A DNA stretch of 64,000 bases from Cyclospora cayetanensis (Eukaryota; Apicomplexa; Conoidasida; Eucoccidiorida; Eimeriidae): the NCBI RefSeq assembly GCF_002999335.1, contig NW_020312058.1:1-64000 (forward strand), in the 5' to 3' direction. Position 1 is the stretch's first letter, and each line of letters begins with the position of its first letter. Below the pieces are notes generated by a model. That model saw only the letters and a list, made by a program, of their open reading frames with translations, was not told the DNA's origin and searched no databases. Positions 14,201 to 26,630 of the stretch are shown in pieces. A program made the position numbers and the translations under genes.

Positions 14201-16580
14201 CCATAGACACAGACAATAGGGAGCAGCAGTAAGAATGAGTTATTGAGACTGCAGTGTTTCTTTGTGGAGCTGCATCGTTATTCGCTAACGGTGCAGGTAC
14301 AGCAGTAACTTAACATTTACGTATGCGGCCGTCTAGCTCTTCCGTATCTGTATATTTGTAGGAACGCTTAGTGATGTACCTGCATACTTCGAGATAATTT
14401 TGGCTGTATACATTCTTCTCAATGTTGTGATGGGTAGACTCAATCCAAGGAGCTAGCTGGTACACGTTTTTCTTTGCGCGCTTTGCTTTTTGCTTCCAAG
14501 GCCGCGCTTTATTGACGTCAATCCTCTTTGTTTTTGCATTTATCGCCAAAGCTGATCCCTGTAACCGAATTTGTGAATCAGATGCACCTGCCGTTGCCTT
14601 TTGACATCTCCCCACCGTTTCTGCTGGAGTTGTCAGGCGTATGCGGCCTCTCGTATTAGGCATTAGGCATATGCCGTTCGTAAAACTGTGTTGGTTCTGC
14701 GCATTCCGCTATGTCCTTAGGCCGTGGGCCACGGGGATCCCTCTGTCCCTCCCAATGCTCCCACTCCTCTTCGTTTACTGAGAGGAAAAGGGGTATCCAG
14801 CGTCGCATGCGGGGGCCCCCGATCCATCGCCCTGTGCAACGCCAGCCATGCGCCTTCAAGGGCAACAAATGAAGGGCTCTACAAAAACCCTTCTTCAAAG
14901 GCTGTTGATCCAGCTATACTAAACAGCCGAAAAACAGGAAGCCATCAGTCGCAGCATTCTACGGAGCCCCATGTGATGGAAGATAGCGGGGGGCCCACTC
15001 CCGTCGTAGCATTTGCAGAAACTTCAGGCAAGCGAGGCTCGCCTCTTAAAGGTCAGTGAGAATGAGAAGCGGGGAGGCCCATAGTAGAGTGGCACACATA
15101 CAAAATACAGGACAGCCTTTTGACAAAATAAGAGCTCATAAACAAGTAATACAGCTAGTTGTGGCAGTGAAAGTTTGCACGTCTTGGGATTCGCTCCAGG
15201 TGATGACCAGCCCATAGGATGCTCCGGAGAGGGTTGTGGCTCAGACGCAACACGCTCCACTTTACTTGAAATGGAGGTGAGATAGAGGCTGCTGAGGAAT
15301 GTATTCTGTCTAAAAGGATTTGGCGGTTATGGGTATAGCATGCCACCCACAGGTGGTTCCTTATTTATTTCTATTGAGATCAAATGGAAACTACGCGTCT
15401 TGCAGAGGGGAGCAAACAAAGGAGATACATCACCAGAGGCCCTCATCGCCCACTTAGACCGTGAATTGCAAGCCGCCCGCATGGACAGTCTTCTACTTGC
15501 TGCGTTGCTCAAGGGAGCGGCGACGGAGGTGAGTAGATGTTTGCTCCACTAACACGACATGGGCGAAGTTATGTAAGAAAAGGCTCATTCAGATATGGAG
15601 AGGACACGACGCAGGAATAGGCTTTGCGAAAGGAAACACCGCAGGGACAGAGGCACGGAGAGAGAACTGATGAGTCAGAAAAAAAACTGACTTAGAGCTA
15701 GGGATGTTTGTGATGCTGTGTCTCGCTGTTTCGCCCTGCAGCTTGATGCAGCCCTCCAGAGAATCAGACAGCTCGAGGCTGAGGTCAAAGTGCTAGAAAA
15801 GGTTCGCTGGATTCTACGAACCTGCGAGAACACTACCCGCACTCCCCTTGACTTCCTACCTCAGCGCATTTGTTTACAGCATTCCACAGAAACTCTTCTG
15901 CACAGTCATGGAGGTCCCATGATTCTGACTATCCATGCTTGGTGCTGCTTGGTCTTATGCTGCCTTAGAGTTCAGCTGACGCGGGGGAGCGCCTCGCAAC
16001 ACTACGAGGCCATTACGAGCAGCACATAAAGGAATTAGGACAGCAGCTGGCGCAGCAGGACGTGCAGTTCCATGCGGCTCTTGCTGCCCGCAGCGGCGCT
16101 GCTGTTGGCAGCGGAAGCCACGCCCAGGTGGGAGTAGGCTCCCAGGCAGCTTTGTTGCAGCACCTTAGTTTAGAGGAGGCCCTCGCGGATCCCCTGGGGT
16201 CGCAAGGACCCTCATTCTTTTTGCGACCAAGGGGTCCCGGCAACAATGCGCCTGCAGAAACAGCAGGAGGTAGCAACACCCCGTTGGGCGTGCCCGCCCC
16301 CTCCAGCCCCTCTCGATTTGAGAAAAACGAGGGTATGTGTACCCAAGGAATGGTACCGAAGCCCAGAGGTGCGGAGACATTCATGCTCCCCCTCTCAACT
16401 GCTTATGGATCTTCTGGGGCAGCCAGACCCCACCAACAGCGGCATCCGAAGCAGCCACCGGAGAGTAAGGAGGCATGCACCATGAATAAAGCCTTTGTAG
16501 CGCAGGATCCAAGTGGCGGAGGATCTTCTCCCGCGATTCCCATCTTTGTATTGGATGACAGTGAGAACCCTTGGCTCTAA
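11287..16580 (+). CDS. RCC1-repeat (seven-bladed propeller) protein with C-terminal coiled coil
   Basis: Thirteen exons fit with compatible phases: 11287-11334, 11504-11821, 11953-12256, 12394-12422, 12587-12653, 12789-12910, 13336-13422, 13720-13843, 14152-14180, 14721-15051, 15353-15528, 15742-15801 and 15969-16580. They give about 768 residues. The first half shows about seven RCC1 blades, each with a YTWG/FVWG-type strand, an LGLG/LGHG turn and a VACGGHHTA-type strand. Blade positions and exon borders do not coincide, and two exons are only 29 nt. After the propeller a charged segment with heptad-like leucines (exons 11-13) predicts a coiled coil, and then a Pro/Ser/Gly-rich tail. RCC1 propellers bind proteins or chromatin; the classical one is the Ran exchange factor. 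The coiled-coil tail and lack of other domains make a Ran GEF role uncertain. The N-terminus MGQSAT fits an N-myristoylation motif. It is tail-to-tail with BMS1. Confidence 0.85.
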
Positions 16581-17221
16581 AATTTCCCCTCTTCCTCCAA
16601 ACCATTTTCCATACTTTTTCGTAAAATGACCCTCCCTTCACTCCATGAGGCCCTTTGTCACGCCTACATTGTCAATTAATACGGTCCATCCTTTTAAAAG
16701 CTAGAACCCCTGTAGAGACCGCTTACAAGCTCTCCTGTGCCACCTTACTCAAATATATACCTAGGCCACTCAAATGCTGGCTCTGTAGCCTACAAAAAAA
16801 GGTATTTAGTAAGCTCTCCACTGTTTCTAAAGTTAGCTACTGTTTTAAAAGTTAGTACTACTTCAGGAAGAAACAATTAAAGAGTGCTCAGACACGAGGT
16901 TGCCAGCCACGAAAAAGGCTTAATAGTGCCAAAAAACACCTGACCTTCACAAGACCTTTCCATGGATGTAACAGCTATGAGGAACTTCACCAACCAGAAC
17001 CCGAGCCGTATTTTCTAGCACTACTAATCAAATGTGAACCTAGTGATGCTATCCTTGATCAGGGGACAGTCGATATGCGCCTGTCTACACGCATAGGGGC
17101 TAGGCGCTCTGTTGCGCTACTCTTGAACAACATTCTGCATAAAATAACAGACAGGCACTGTAGAGGCTCTGAACACAGCTATGCGGTAAATTCTTTGTGC
17201 ATGAAGTTGACTATAGGGGCA
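16581..17221. other. Intergenic, convergent 3' ends
   Basis: This stretch separates the stop codon of the RCC1-repeat gene (+) from the stop codon of BMS1 (-). It is AT-richer than the flanking exons and has no convincing open frame. It presumably holds both 3' untranslated regions and polyadenylation signals, but I cannot assign individual sites. Confidence 0.5.
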
Positions 17222-20200
17222 TTAATCGTCTTGATTTGCGTCCAGTCTGAGCTTCTTTCTCATTCCGAGTTCCACCTTGCCCTGCTTAACATATCTTTTC
17301 TTCCGAATTTCCGTTTGTTTTCGCATCTTTTCTTTTTCCACTTTAGCATTCTTCTGCATTTTTATCTTCAGCTTTTCTTGTTGTTTCTCTCTTCGTTGCT
17401 CCTCCCTCGCGTTCCTAATGGTCTGCAGCCGCTGTAACAGGGCGGCCACTCGTTTGTCGTACGCCGATACCAAGGGCTTTTGCATATCCTTCTCTTCCTG
17501 TAATTTTTTCCCTCTCAGCTTTTTAAGCCGAGACACGACTGGTTGCAACTGCGGAAAGGATAAAACAGACATGAAACACATTGCACACAATACAGAATAA
17601 GTCTGAAGGACTACGAAAACACCTCTAGCGGAGCAGAGAATATAACCCGTGAAAGACATTAAGGTTTGCAGCAACCATGCAGGAATAGAAGAGTTTAAGG
17701 CATAGAAGGGCTGGATAAAAGACCGAAACAAACATCCACAGTGCGCTTTCATGGCCACACATCACGCTATATACATTTGAACACTCAGTGTACGAGCACA
17801 CGTGCAGAGCAATACATGACACGCTCCGGCGTTACAAAAGAAGGTTGTACGGCAGTACTAACGACGGCAATAAAAACAGCACTTGTAATAGCCACAGCAA
17901 CAACAGCATCAGGGCTTGCCTTGGGTCTTGCGTGGAACGGCAGCTTCATAGCGAGCTGTTTGGGTATTTTGATTGGGTTAAACTTGCGTTGCACTCTGGT
18001 GGGACCCCCATACGGCAGCAAGTTAGCATCCTTATATGGAAGAGGCAGCTGCTTTGCCTGCCGGATTTCCGCATGACTCCTCAAACGTCTCCACGCTGGC
18101 ACATCGAGCACTGGGTTAAAGAATGGCCGGGGCGACACCTGTGGAAGAACCGCAACAGAATCACAAGAGGCGCCCCTGAGTCCTCCGTCATCAACCAGCT
18201 GGTTTATACATGCGCGTAAGCACAAATTAGGCTAGACCTTACACAGTTGTACCGAAATTCAGTAATTCAAGGCTGTAAGCATTTCTTCTACGCAGATCCA
18301 TGAATACAAGCAAGCAGATACACATGCAACACAGGAAAACAGAATGTATTTGGATGCGGCTTACCTTGATCCATGTCTTACAGATTATCAGATCTGACAT
18401 AAGAATTTTATCCTCGAAAGAAGCGCGGAATGTGCCATCCATCCCCACAGCTTTTTTTATCTGACCCCTAATGCCAGACGCTGTCTGTATCTTAGCACCT
18501 GTAAAACCATACCCGTTGCACCACAAAGTCGAGAAACGTATGAACTATGAGGAAAGCGACCAAGTATAGAGCTTCCCGAACAAGTCACAAACAACTGTAC
18601 AGGAAAGGCGGCATTACGTCAACACTCACAAATGCACATGCATCTATCTAAGTATACTGTTAATGTGCCACCACATGCTTGAACAAATCGGTAAAGTATA
18701 GATATATATGCAGTGAAAAATACTTTACCCCTTAACTCTTTTGCTTACTGATGCATCTGTTGACTTCTAGGTCGGAGTTAAACATGCCCTTGATAAACGC
18801 AGTGTTTTTAAATACATTCTTTGCCTCTCCTATGAGTTTCAGTTTCTTCTGGATCTTCGGTTCCGGTGTCATCTGCAGGGCAACTCCAGATGCCGCAATT
18901 CGGTAACTCGCGACGGCCCGGAAGTCGCTGATGGCTAGCAGAGGAGTTGACGGTGGTAGAGCCGGAGCGTAAATGTACGCCAGGCAGTGCAAATGCTCCG
19001 GCGTGTATTTTAAGTACTTCACTCTGCAACGTAACATAGCCAAGGATCAAAAAGAGCCACACCACCAAGGCACAATAATCTCATCCAAAGCCTCAACCAA
19101 ACTCCACACCCCGCAGACAGCCTGCATCAACTACCTCCGCAGCCGTATAACCTTACAGATCGGACCAAGTAACGCACCATAGTACGCTTAACTGGCGACC
19201 CCACGGCTTCCCGTAAACGCACCTCGTTTCTCCACGATCTTCCATCGCGTAAATGGGTAGGGATTGGAAACGCCGCCATCCAGCGCTGAACAGGAGTGGG
19301 TCACTACTCTTCAAGATCCTCGGGGCCCAGCGGTGCTTCCTCAGCCGGAGCTGCAAAAGCACTCAATTGAGACAAAGAAATTTCAATCTGCTGGCAATGC
19401 AATATGACGGACACTTTCGTATTTAATAAGGCTGAGTTCCGGACCCGAAAGGCCTTGGCGAAAACTTTACTGAGAAGTACGTATACATACGTCGCCTACC
19501 GAGCAGATGTACCTGCATAAAGGTGCACTGAAGCTCTCCGGCGTTCAGACCCCCTAGAACAAGTGGACGTGATAAGCTAAGACCCTCCAGCCACTGAATT
19601 GGAAGGTTTGCGATGCAAATCTTTACATATGTGCCAATGGGAAAACCTCCCAGGGTTTCCTCCGATCCCTTAAATGCCTTGATTGCTGCCTTCAGGCCCT
19701 CCTGCTGCTGCGCCTCCTCTGTATAAAAGCAGCCACACACGGCATGCACTGAGCTGTGCTGAGAATAACCCCCTCTAAGCACAGGCAAAAGGGGCGGTAG
19801 ACAAAGTCACACGGCATGCAAGGAGACTAGAAGCCCTGCCGACAAAATGCAATTGTTTTCCATAGAATAACCGTACTTTCGGCCCTTTGCTGCTCCTCTG
19901 TGACTTCCTCTGCACTTGTCGAGTCCTCCTTGGTCGCTTCCTTTGCCTGCTCCAGCTCCAACCATCCCCCGGTTATGAAGAAGCGCCTCTACGGTTACAG
20001 GACAGCAATAGGTTTCACCGCAACAGAGTGGCTAATATATTGGACCCAATAAGAGCGACAACTGCTCGCCGTAACACAAGACAAACCCTAAGCAGCAATA
20101 TCCAAACAAGGCGCTTCGACACAAATAGAATACAGATCAGCAAAAGATTGAGCAGAAAGACCTGACTGACCTTAAGCGCTTGCATAAAATCCGGAGTCCA

Positions 20201-23200
20201 AAAAGACTCAATCCCGCCGTGATCTTCTGACTCGAACCCGAGAGCCTTGTAGATAGCCGCGGCTTCTTCTGAGGGGCTGTCCCCCCATTCAAACTCTGCG
20301 CTAAGGCCAGAGGCCGTTGCAGGGAGAGGTAGGTTACCAAAGAGCACATGATTGCGGTGGACTCCTCGTTTCTGTGCAGCGGACTCCATGATCTCTTTAT
20401 CCTCCGACCCGGAGGTGCTGCCGTCAGAGTCCTCAAAGAGAGAAAGCTGCCCTTCAGGGCGGGCCCCACTCTTGATTCTGCTGTCGGTATTGTAAGCCCC
20501 GTTACCCTGCTCCGGGTGCCCATACACAACATCTGCCAGGGAATTCCGAGTCGCTCTTGAACCGCTCAGATGCTGCAGCACACGGTCTCCTGTGCCCCTT
20601 GGCTCGTCTATATCCGAGGAGCCATCAGTGTCAGTGTCTGTTTCTGCAACAGCCCAACGTTCCTCCTCTAGTTCCTCTGGATCTCCGTCGAAGAACAAAT
20701 GGCCCGGCTGATCCGTAGAGGCCTCCGTCTCTACTACACGTCGGGGCGGTGGTACTGACCTGTCTATACACCGTGTGGATGAGTCGAGCAACTGCATTTG
20801 CTGTGACTGGAGCTGCAGGCTCAGTTGCTGTTCCGCCCCTTGCAGCTCCCGCACCATCTTAATCGCTGGCTCCAACTCCTTTTCAGCCTCTTCCTCTGTT
20901 TCGGTGTCTGAACTGCTGCTTTCGGTAGTAGCAGAAGAGCCGGACGCTTCCTCATCACTTTCAGAGGCCTCGCTCTCACTGTCGCTGCTTGTTCCTTCAC
21001 TATTGACTTCATCTTTTCCCTCCTTTATGAGTTGTGCTTTGGGTGTAAATCCAACCTGTGGTTGCCCGTGCATGTTAAACCCCCACGCAAAACAGCTCAA
21101 AGTCACAGACGCTAATAACGTCGTACAGCAAAAAGCAACAGAAGCACTAATCACCCCAAGTAAAAAAGAAGCTATACTCTTCAATACACTCCAAAAGATG
21201 GGCTTTGGGTGCGGAACACGCAGCAGGGCCTACCTTAGTGTCAGGGAGGTGTATGTACATCGCATCATCGTCTATCCGCATGCCCCCTATGTCGCAGTCC
21301 GGTGCATATATACAGCGCTCTTTCTCCTTCAGAGCCCGTGCTGCTCGCGACCTCCTGCGCTTTGTGAGAGTGCCTTCAGTTCCTTCAGCGGTAGCTCCTC
21401 CCAAAGGAGCTATTTCAGCTGATGCAGCGAGCGGGAGCGTCTCGTTTTTCTCCCTAAAAAGACACGCAAAATGAATGCACAGGCAAAATGCAGATACCGC
21501 TTTAGAGTTTTTTCTCCCGTAATCAAGGACAATACCGGGCAAAGAAAGAAGTCTCGAGCAGCCACGTGCGCCTGAACGGGGTGGACAGAAACTACAGGAT
21601 ACCGGCACAGGCACATAGGCAACTTTCGGAAAAGACATGATTTCGTGCTGCCTCAATTCAAAAGAGCATGTCATGACGTATGTACGCTCTCCCAGCTTAT
21701 CTCCATGGGCCTCACTCTGCACAGGGAGCCGGACAGGGGTCTTCGCACTTGGACACAGACAGCACAGGGAAATCCCCTGCCCCGGGGATGTGCACTGTCA
21801 GCCCCTCCCGCAGTACAGCCCCCCTAACGTAACCGTAAACCACACAGATCCTGCCCTCATGTTGATCTTGCAGCTGATGCTCCTGCTGCGGCTGTATGTC
21901 GCTCTGCGCGCTACCGCCCACGGGCTGGCCGTCCCCAAATCCTTGTCTGACGTCGGATTTGAGCGCGAGGAGATAAGGGTGCGATGCGCGCCACTGCAGT
22001 GGCCTGAGCTTTTGTACAGACAGGAATCTTGCAAGATTAAGAACATCTCTGTTAAGGTATTTGCTGTTCCTGAGGCCGCTGAGAAAAAAGAGCTTCGCAC
22101 CATCGTAGAGCTCAGCCCAGAAACGGTTTTTCAACTCCTTCTTCCGCCGCTTGAGGGTCTGTTTGTTGTTCAGCGTGTCCAAATGTGTCAGTACACCCAG
22201 CACACGAGGCATCCCATGTGTCTGCATCATATTTATGAATTCGAACGTCTCCATTTCAAACCTGTAATAAGCAAACACAAAGCCCAACGCCTTGTGATAA
22301 TCCTTACGCTTTTAACAGCAAATATACCCAGAGGTAAATACCAACAACAGTCTCAAGAAGTGACGGCATAGTAGCGCTATCCATTTTATGCGCACAGCAA
22401 ACCCTGCATATCCAGTAATGCTGAGTAACCCGCGTCGCAAGCACACGAACACCAGCCGGGCGATTCTCTGAAATTGTCTATTGTCATTCCATGCGAGATG
22501 CTCCGCTCGCCAAATAAAAAACATGCATTGATATTAAGCGGTAGCCACAGCACTTTAGGAGCTAAGAGCCATGCGATCTCACCCGTACTGAGCGTCAATA
22601 AGAAGCAGCGCTATATCCGCCACCTTGGCTGCATCGAGCATGCCGGCCGCGTCATTCGGACACTCAATGAATGTGAGGCGCCGCTGTTTTGAAGCCACGA
22701 CAGTCACGGGCCCCCGCAAGGCCCCCACAGTCCTCCGCGCGTAGTGACGAGCCAGACAACGAATTAACAAAGATTTTCCGACCTGAAAGCACATCGAAGC
22801 CCCAGTATCCAAACATTTGACCGATAAAATCACCTTCTTCAAAAGCTTGCGATGGGAACAATAACCGGCCCTCAAGACGCGACGAATACTAAAATGTTGT
22901 AGCCATGCGTATCTGGCAACTGATAAACCTTATAAATGTTTCCATGGCAGCAGCAACTAAAGAAGCAAATAATTCGTATCGCACTCCTGGAGGCCCCTGA
23001 ACGACGACGGTATACGGGGGTGCGACTTCCGGTGTTTTATCAACGACAGCTTTATGTTCCTTGAGCGTCGCCTTGTCGAGAGAATGCTGTACTCTTCGCT
23101 GCACGGAGACCACTCCCCCACTGAAAGTGAAGGCCTTAGGGTTGTGCCGCTTGTCGTCTGTTGTGGCGCCCAGGGCTTTCTTTTTCTTCTGCCGCTCCTG

Positions 23201-23263
23201 GCGGGAGGCCTTAATACCTGCCTGCTTTGCCCTGTGGCGCCGGTTATGCTGTTCTGTCTCCAT
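17222..23263 (-). CDS. BMS1: Ribosome biogenesis GTPase BMS1
   Basis: Twelve exons read from 23263 downwards: 22985-23263, 22583-22782, 22261-22, wait-free order continued as 21716-22261, 21234-21453, 20171-21055, 19877-19988, 19513-19718, 19223-19350, 18749-19023, 18365-18498, about 17863-18138, and 17222-17548 (third exon is 21716-22261). All phases agree and give about 1,195 residues, close to the family length. BMS1 is an essential nucleolar GTPase that recruits Rcl1 to the small-subunit processome. Visible are a P-loop GPPGVGKS (residues about 90-97, split by intron 1), the RRLTFIECP and THLD motifs, the [16 protein letters not shown] segment, YGYVRGA, an acidic Ser/Glu-rich middle (exon 5), then the AARP2CN/TSR1-like core with [37 protein letters not shown] and SGIRGQIKK, and a basic coiled tail. 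The end of exon 11 is the least certain border. Confidence 0.95.
20600..21050 (-). other. Acidic low-complexity region inside BMS1 exon 5
   Basis: The N-terminal two thirds of BMS1 exon 5 encodes dense runs of Ser, Asp and Glu without the conserved core motifs seen on either side. An acidic, poorly conserved linker between the GTPase half and the C-terminal half is a normal property of BMS1 proteins. The region is probably disordered and phosphorylated; the latter is inference. Confidence 0.7.
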
Positions 23264-24463
23264 ATTTGGAAGAAGCACAAATTGATTTCAACCAGGACCA
23301 GCCCTCCCGGCAAACCTAGCCAGCAGAGGGCCGGTTAGGGCTACTGCAGGGTTCACAGGGGAAACTACAGGGAGCCATACATTGCTCGCACGCTCCAGCT
23401 AAAGAATCGAGAAAAGCGCAACCGGCCTCAAGGCCATACGATAAAGAATCAAGGAACGAAGGAGTAAGAAGCAGGCAGGGCGCCAATAGCGAGGGTCCCT
23501 TTCGAAGTGATTATACAAAAACAGACTGGAGAACGTAGAAGGCACGCAAGCGTCCGGTATATTGGATCTCTGCTTTAAACAGAAGGGAGAAGAGGAAGAA
23601 GTAGGAGGGATTTCAGAGCGAGGTCCTCCGCTCAATGTTCGAACGGGAAGATAAACAATACTACATTGAGAAGTCTTCCATGTATATTGTGGGCATTTAT
23701 GAAGGAATAAATAAGGTAGCAATAAAAATAACACATCCTCATTCAAGCAATCAAGCAAACCATGGCATTCCAAGCCTAGACCCCGCAGAAGTCTGGGGCC
23801 TCGTTCCGCATGCTCTGAAGGGGCCCCAGTGAATTTGCTTCAAAATCACCTCCCGTCCACTTCATGGTGAACACAGAACCGATATATATTGCATATAATC
23901 CGGCTGTGTTTAGAGAGAGCAGGCACAGCACGAGTGGAGGCAACTTCTTGTGTGTGAATCACTTCAGGGAGCGCACCTGGTGCTTAACGACTAACTGGAG
24001 GCGACAGGCGTTGTATTTATTCTTTCTTATTTCTGTCCAAATTATATTGTTCTAAGTGAGTGCTTTTTCGCTACGCACCCTCGACTACATCCAAGATGCC
24101 CAAATCTGCCGAATTTGAGTGCAGAGAAGTGCATTCCTATACACGTCGTTAGCATTTTTTTTTCGCCGCGGATGGAGCTTCGACACAGTAGAATATATAT
24201 AAAGCGCTCTTTCAGGTGGAGCAAGAGGAGCCTATGTGGCATGAAGTAGGCATATGTTCAATTTCCTCCTATCTGTGGTTTCTCCGCCCGTTTTACCTCT
24301 TCAGCAGCAGTGCCGCTTGTTTTCTCCTCAACCGCCTGATTTACCCTTTTCCTCACTCCCTCAGTGCTCCCTCTCTCTATCAGGTGCTGCCTACCCATAA
24401 CGGACATCTCCTCTTTGCCTCCCTCGTATTTAACATTTACCGTCCGACGAATGCCAAACAGCA
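23264..24463. other. Divergent intergenic region between BMS1 and DCTN5
   Basis: About 1.2 kb separates the BMS1 start (-) from the DCTN5 start (+), so both promoters should lie here. Short open frames are present on both strands but match nothing and have no splice-consistent partner. A poly-T run lies near 24,155-24,165. I cannot identify specific promoter elements. Confidence 0.5.
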
Positions 24464-25228
24464 ATGGCTTTTCCCGTATCTTATCAGCGTCGAGGGTTGT
24501 CTTGTGATATGACGCGTCTTGGTAGCGCAGGTGCGCTTCCTCCTACAGGAGATAATGCAGAATCTTTGCCGTCGCGGGATGGCAGTCGTGCAGAAGATCC
24601 CTTGGCCGCGTTTCGTCTGGGTATTTTGACATTGGAACAGCCCACGTTCTATGGACCTTCTGGCTTCATCAGCACGGCATCGGGTACACGTGTTAGTCGC
24701 AAGACTCTGCTGTTTGGCAGTCAAAACATAACCATTGCGGGGGCCTCGGTTTTAAACGACGGTGTGGTGTTGCGGGGAGACCTGGCGTCACTTCGACTAG
24801 GCCGGTTCGTGTGGGTTGGAAGGAATACGTTGCTCCAGCCCTGCAGCTGCCGCAGCAAGGGGCAAGTGCAGCACGTGCCGATGACTGTGGGAGACTGCTG
24901 CATCATAGGGGACGACTCCGTCGTGCAGGCGGCGTCCGTGGGGGCCTGTGTTGAGATAGGACCTCGTTGTGTTATCGGCAACAGGTGTCTTCTTAAGGAC
25001 TTTTCCCTGGTCTTGCCAGACTCCGTGCTACCCCCAGACACAATCGTGCCTTCCTTTTGTATCTTTGGAGGAACGCCTGCTCGGATGTTGGGCCAACTTC
25101 CAGAGGCTTGGGGCACCAAGCACAGACTCAGGGCGAAGAACAAATATAGACTGTTCGCCCTCGACGCCGCAACAGACAACGCAGGAGCATCTGTCACAGC
25201 AGCAGCAGGGATGCAAACCCAGGGGTAG
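24464..25228 (+). CDS. DCTN5: Dynactin subunit 5 (p25)
   Basis: A single-exon gene of 254 residues. From about residue 65 it follows the p25 family: an IxTASGTRVSRKTLLFGSQN start, then NDGVVLRGDLASLRLGR, a series of hexapeptide-type turns (left-handed beta helix), IGDDSVVQAA, CVIGNRCLLKDF, VLPPDTIVPSF and a FGGTPARMLGQLPE end. p25 sits at the pointed end of dynactin with p27 and helps select endosomal cargo for dynein. The family is usually about 180 residues; here about 45 extra residues precede the conserved part and about 30 low-complexity residues follow it. The first ATG of the frame was taken; an in-frame ATG 15 codons later would also keep the domain. Divergent from BMS1, tail-to-tail with TAF8. 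Confidence 0.9.
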   Translation: MAFPVSYQRRGLSCDMTRLGSAGALPPTGDNAESLPSRDGSRAEDPLAAFRLGILTLEQPTFYGPSGFISTASGTRVSRKTLLFGSQNITIAGASVLNDGVVLRGDLASLRLGRFVWVGRNTLLQPCSCRSKGQVQHVPMTVGDCCIIGDDSVVQAASVGACVEIGPRCVIGNRCLLKDFSLVLPDSVLPPDTIVPSFCIFGGTPARMLGQLPEAWGTKHRLRAKNKYRLFALDAATDNAGASVTAAAGMQTQG

Positions 25229-25700
25229 CGGCAGTCCCCCCGATGGCACATATCTACGATTACCGATCGGAATTTTTCGTGCTTTTGTATGATGTAGAAA
25301 GGGGGTTAAGAAGCTAGAGATTCTAATCGGTTTCTAGCGATACAGGTACATTGTAATAGTGGCAGCACATAGTCTGTATGTAAAGGATCAAGACCCGTAA
25401 CTTGCCAAAACGATAAAGTACAGCTACTCCACCCAGGTTGGCGTACACTCAAGATAATAAAAACAAAATCCAAGGGCGAATTGGTGAAGCAGCTATGTTA
25501 AGAGCCACCAGGTCTACGAGCACCTAAAAGTGGTGAACGATGACTGCTCTGCAGTCCATTCAGGACCACCTAGTTGCATAAAGAGTCACCGAAACTGCAT
25601 TCTACCGCCCATCCCCACCCCATCCTTTAAGCTATTTGGCCAGTCAAACATCCGTTCATTGCAGCATTCGAGCTGCCTCACTACGAAACACAACTGACTT
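25229..25700. other. Intergenic, convergent 3' ends of DCTN5 and TAF8
   Basis: About 470 bases lie between the two stop codons. No open frame or RNA gene is recognisable. It presumably contains both 3' untranslated regions. Confidence 0.5.
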
Positions 25701-26630
25701 TTACCCTAAATACAAATCTTGTGCTGGCCTGTCCCCTATTCCTGGTTCTGCCTTCCTCAGTCTCCTTGGAGCATAGCCGACTGCGGCATTCTGTTGCTTT
25801 GCCTGCTGTTGCTCCATGCTCTGCAGCAACACCTGCTGTTGGTGCACTTCATTCGAAGTGGGAATTCCCCACAGCCCCTCTGCTCTTGTGCTTGCTTCTG
25901 CCATGACAGCCTGTGTGTTTTGGGGGAGTGGTTCGGGTAGCTGGAGCTGCGGTAGTTGGAGTTGTAGCTCCAATTTTCTGTACTTTCTCTTGAAGTCTGC
26001 GACTTGGGGGTCCTGATCGAGAGCCCAAGGGGTCTCTGTGCGCTGGTAAAGGTGTGGCGGGGGGTAACGGGGTAAGTAATCAGGCACATGGGGGGGCCTC
26101 CTTTGATGCTGCAACTTTTGGCGTCCATTGTCCGGTGGAGAAGGGCCATCGTGCTCCTTACTGTTTTGTCCCATCAGATCATATACTAGCCAGGAGTCCT
26201 CTGAACTTACAATAGCGGGACCCCCAGTCTTGAGGGGAAGCTGTTTTGGGGGCCTTGGCGCCACTGGGTCAACTGCGGCAGCGAAGAGCAATGCGTATGC
26301 CGACGGACACACAAAACGTAGAGCCTGCTTGATGTCACAGTAATTAGCAGCAGCTGTGCCCCTTAGAGTTGCAAATAGGCGCGCCTGTCGTCCGACTTGC
26401 TCAATTACTGCGCCCATCCAGGCAGCGCCCAGTTCCAGGGCTTCCTGCTCAGCTGAGCGCACCCCCTTGAATAGGAGGATCCACGCAGCGCTGCGCTGCA
26501 TTAGCTCGCAGTAGTAAACGCTCTCTGGACACAAGAAGGGGCCAGCATCAGGCCTCAGGGAGAGTTCAGCAGGGGCCTCTGGGGACTCCGCAGCAGGAGC
26601 CGCAGAGGCCCCATCGCCGCCCGTAGTCAT
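25701..26630 (-). CDS. TAF8: TFIID subunit TAF8 (histone-fold and TAF8 C-terminal motif)
   Basis: A single exon of 309 residues starting at ATG 26630. Residues about 35-110 form a bromodomain-associated (BTP) histone fold: three amphipathic helices with YYCELMQRSAAWILL and a later NYCDIKQALRF helix. Around residue 180 comes PPHVPDYLPRYPPPHLY, the Pro-rich signature of the TAF8 C-terminal domain, in which the family consensus is H-(I/V)-P-x-(F/Y)-L-P-x-F-P-x-x-H-x-Y. In TFIID, TAF8 pairs with TAF10 and bridges to TAF2. The rest is low complexity: an Ala/Pro-rich N-terminus, a Gln/Leu-rich stretch near residues 215-285 and a Lys/Arg-containing end. Finding both the histone fold and the TAF8 motif makes TAF3 unlikely. 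Confidence 0.85.
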   Translation of the reverse strand: MTTGGDGASAAPAAESPEAPAELSLRPDAGPFLCPESVYYCELMQRSAAWILLFKGVRSAEQEALELGAAWMGAVIEQVGRQARLFATLRGTAAANYCDIKQALRFVCPSAYALLFAAAVDPVAPRPPKQLPLKTGGPAIVSSEDSWLVYDLMGQNSKEHDGPSPPDNGRQKLQHQRRPPHVPDYLPRYPPPHLYQRTETPWALDQDPQVADFKRKYRKLELQLQLPQLQLPEPLPQNTQAVMAEASTRAEGLWGIPTSNEVHQQQVLLQSMEQQQAKQQNAAVGYAPRRLRKAEPGIGDRPAQDLYLG

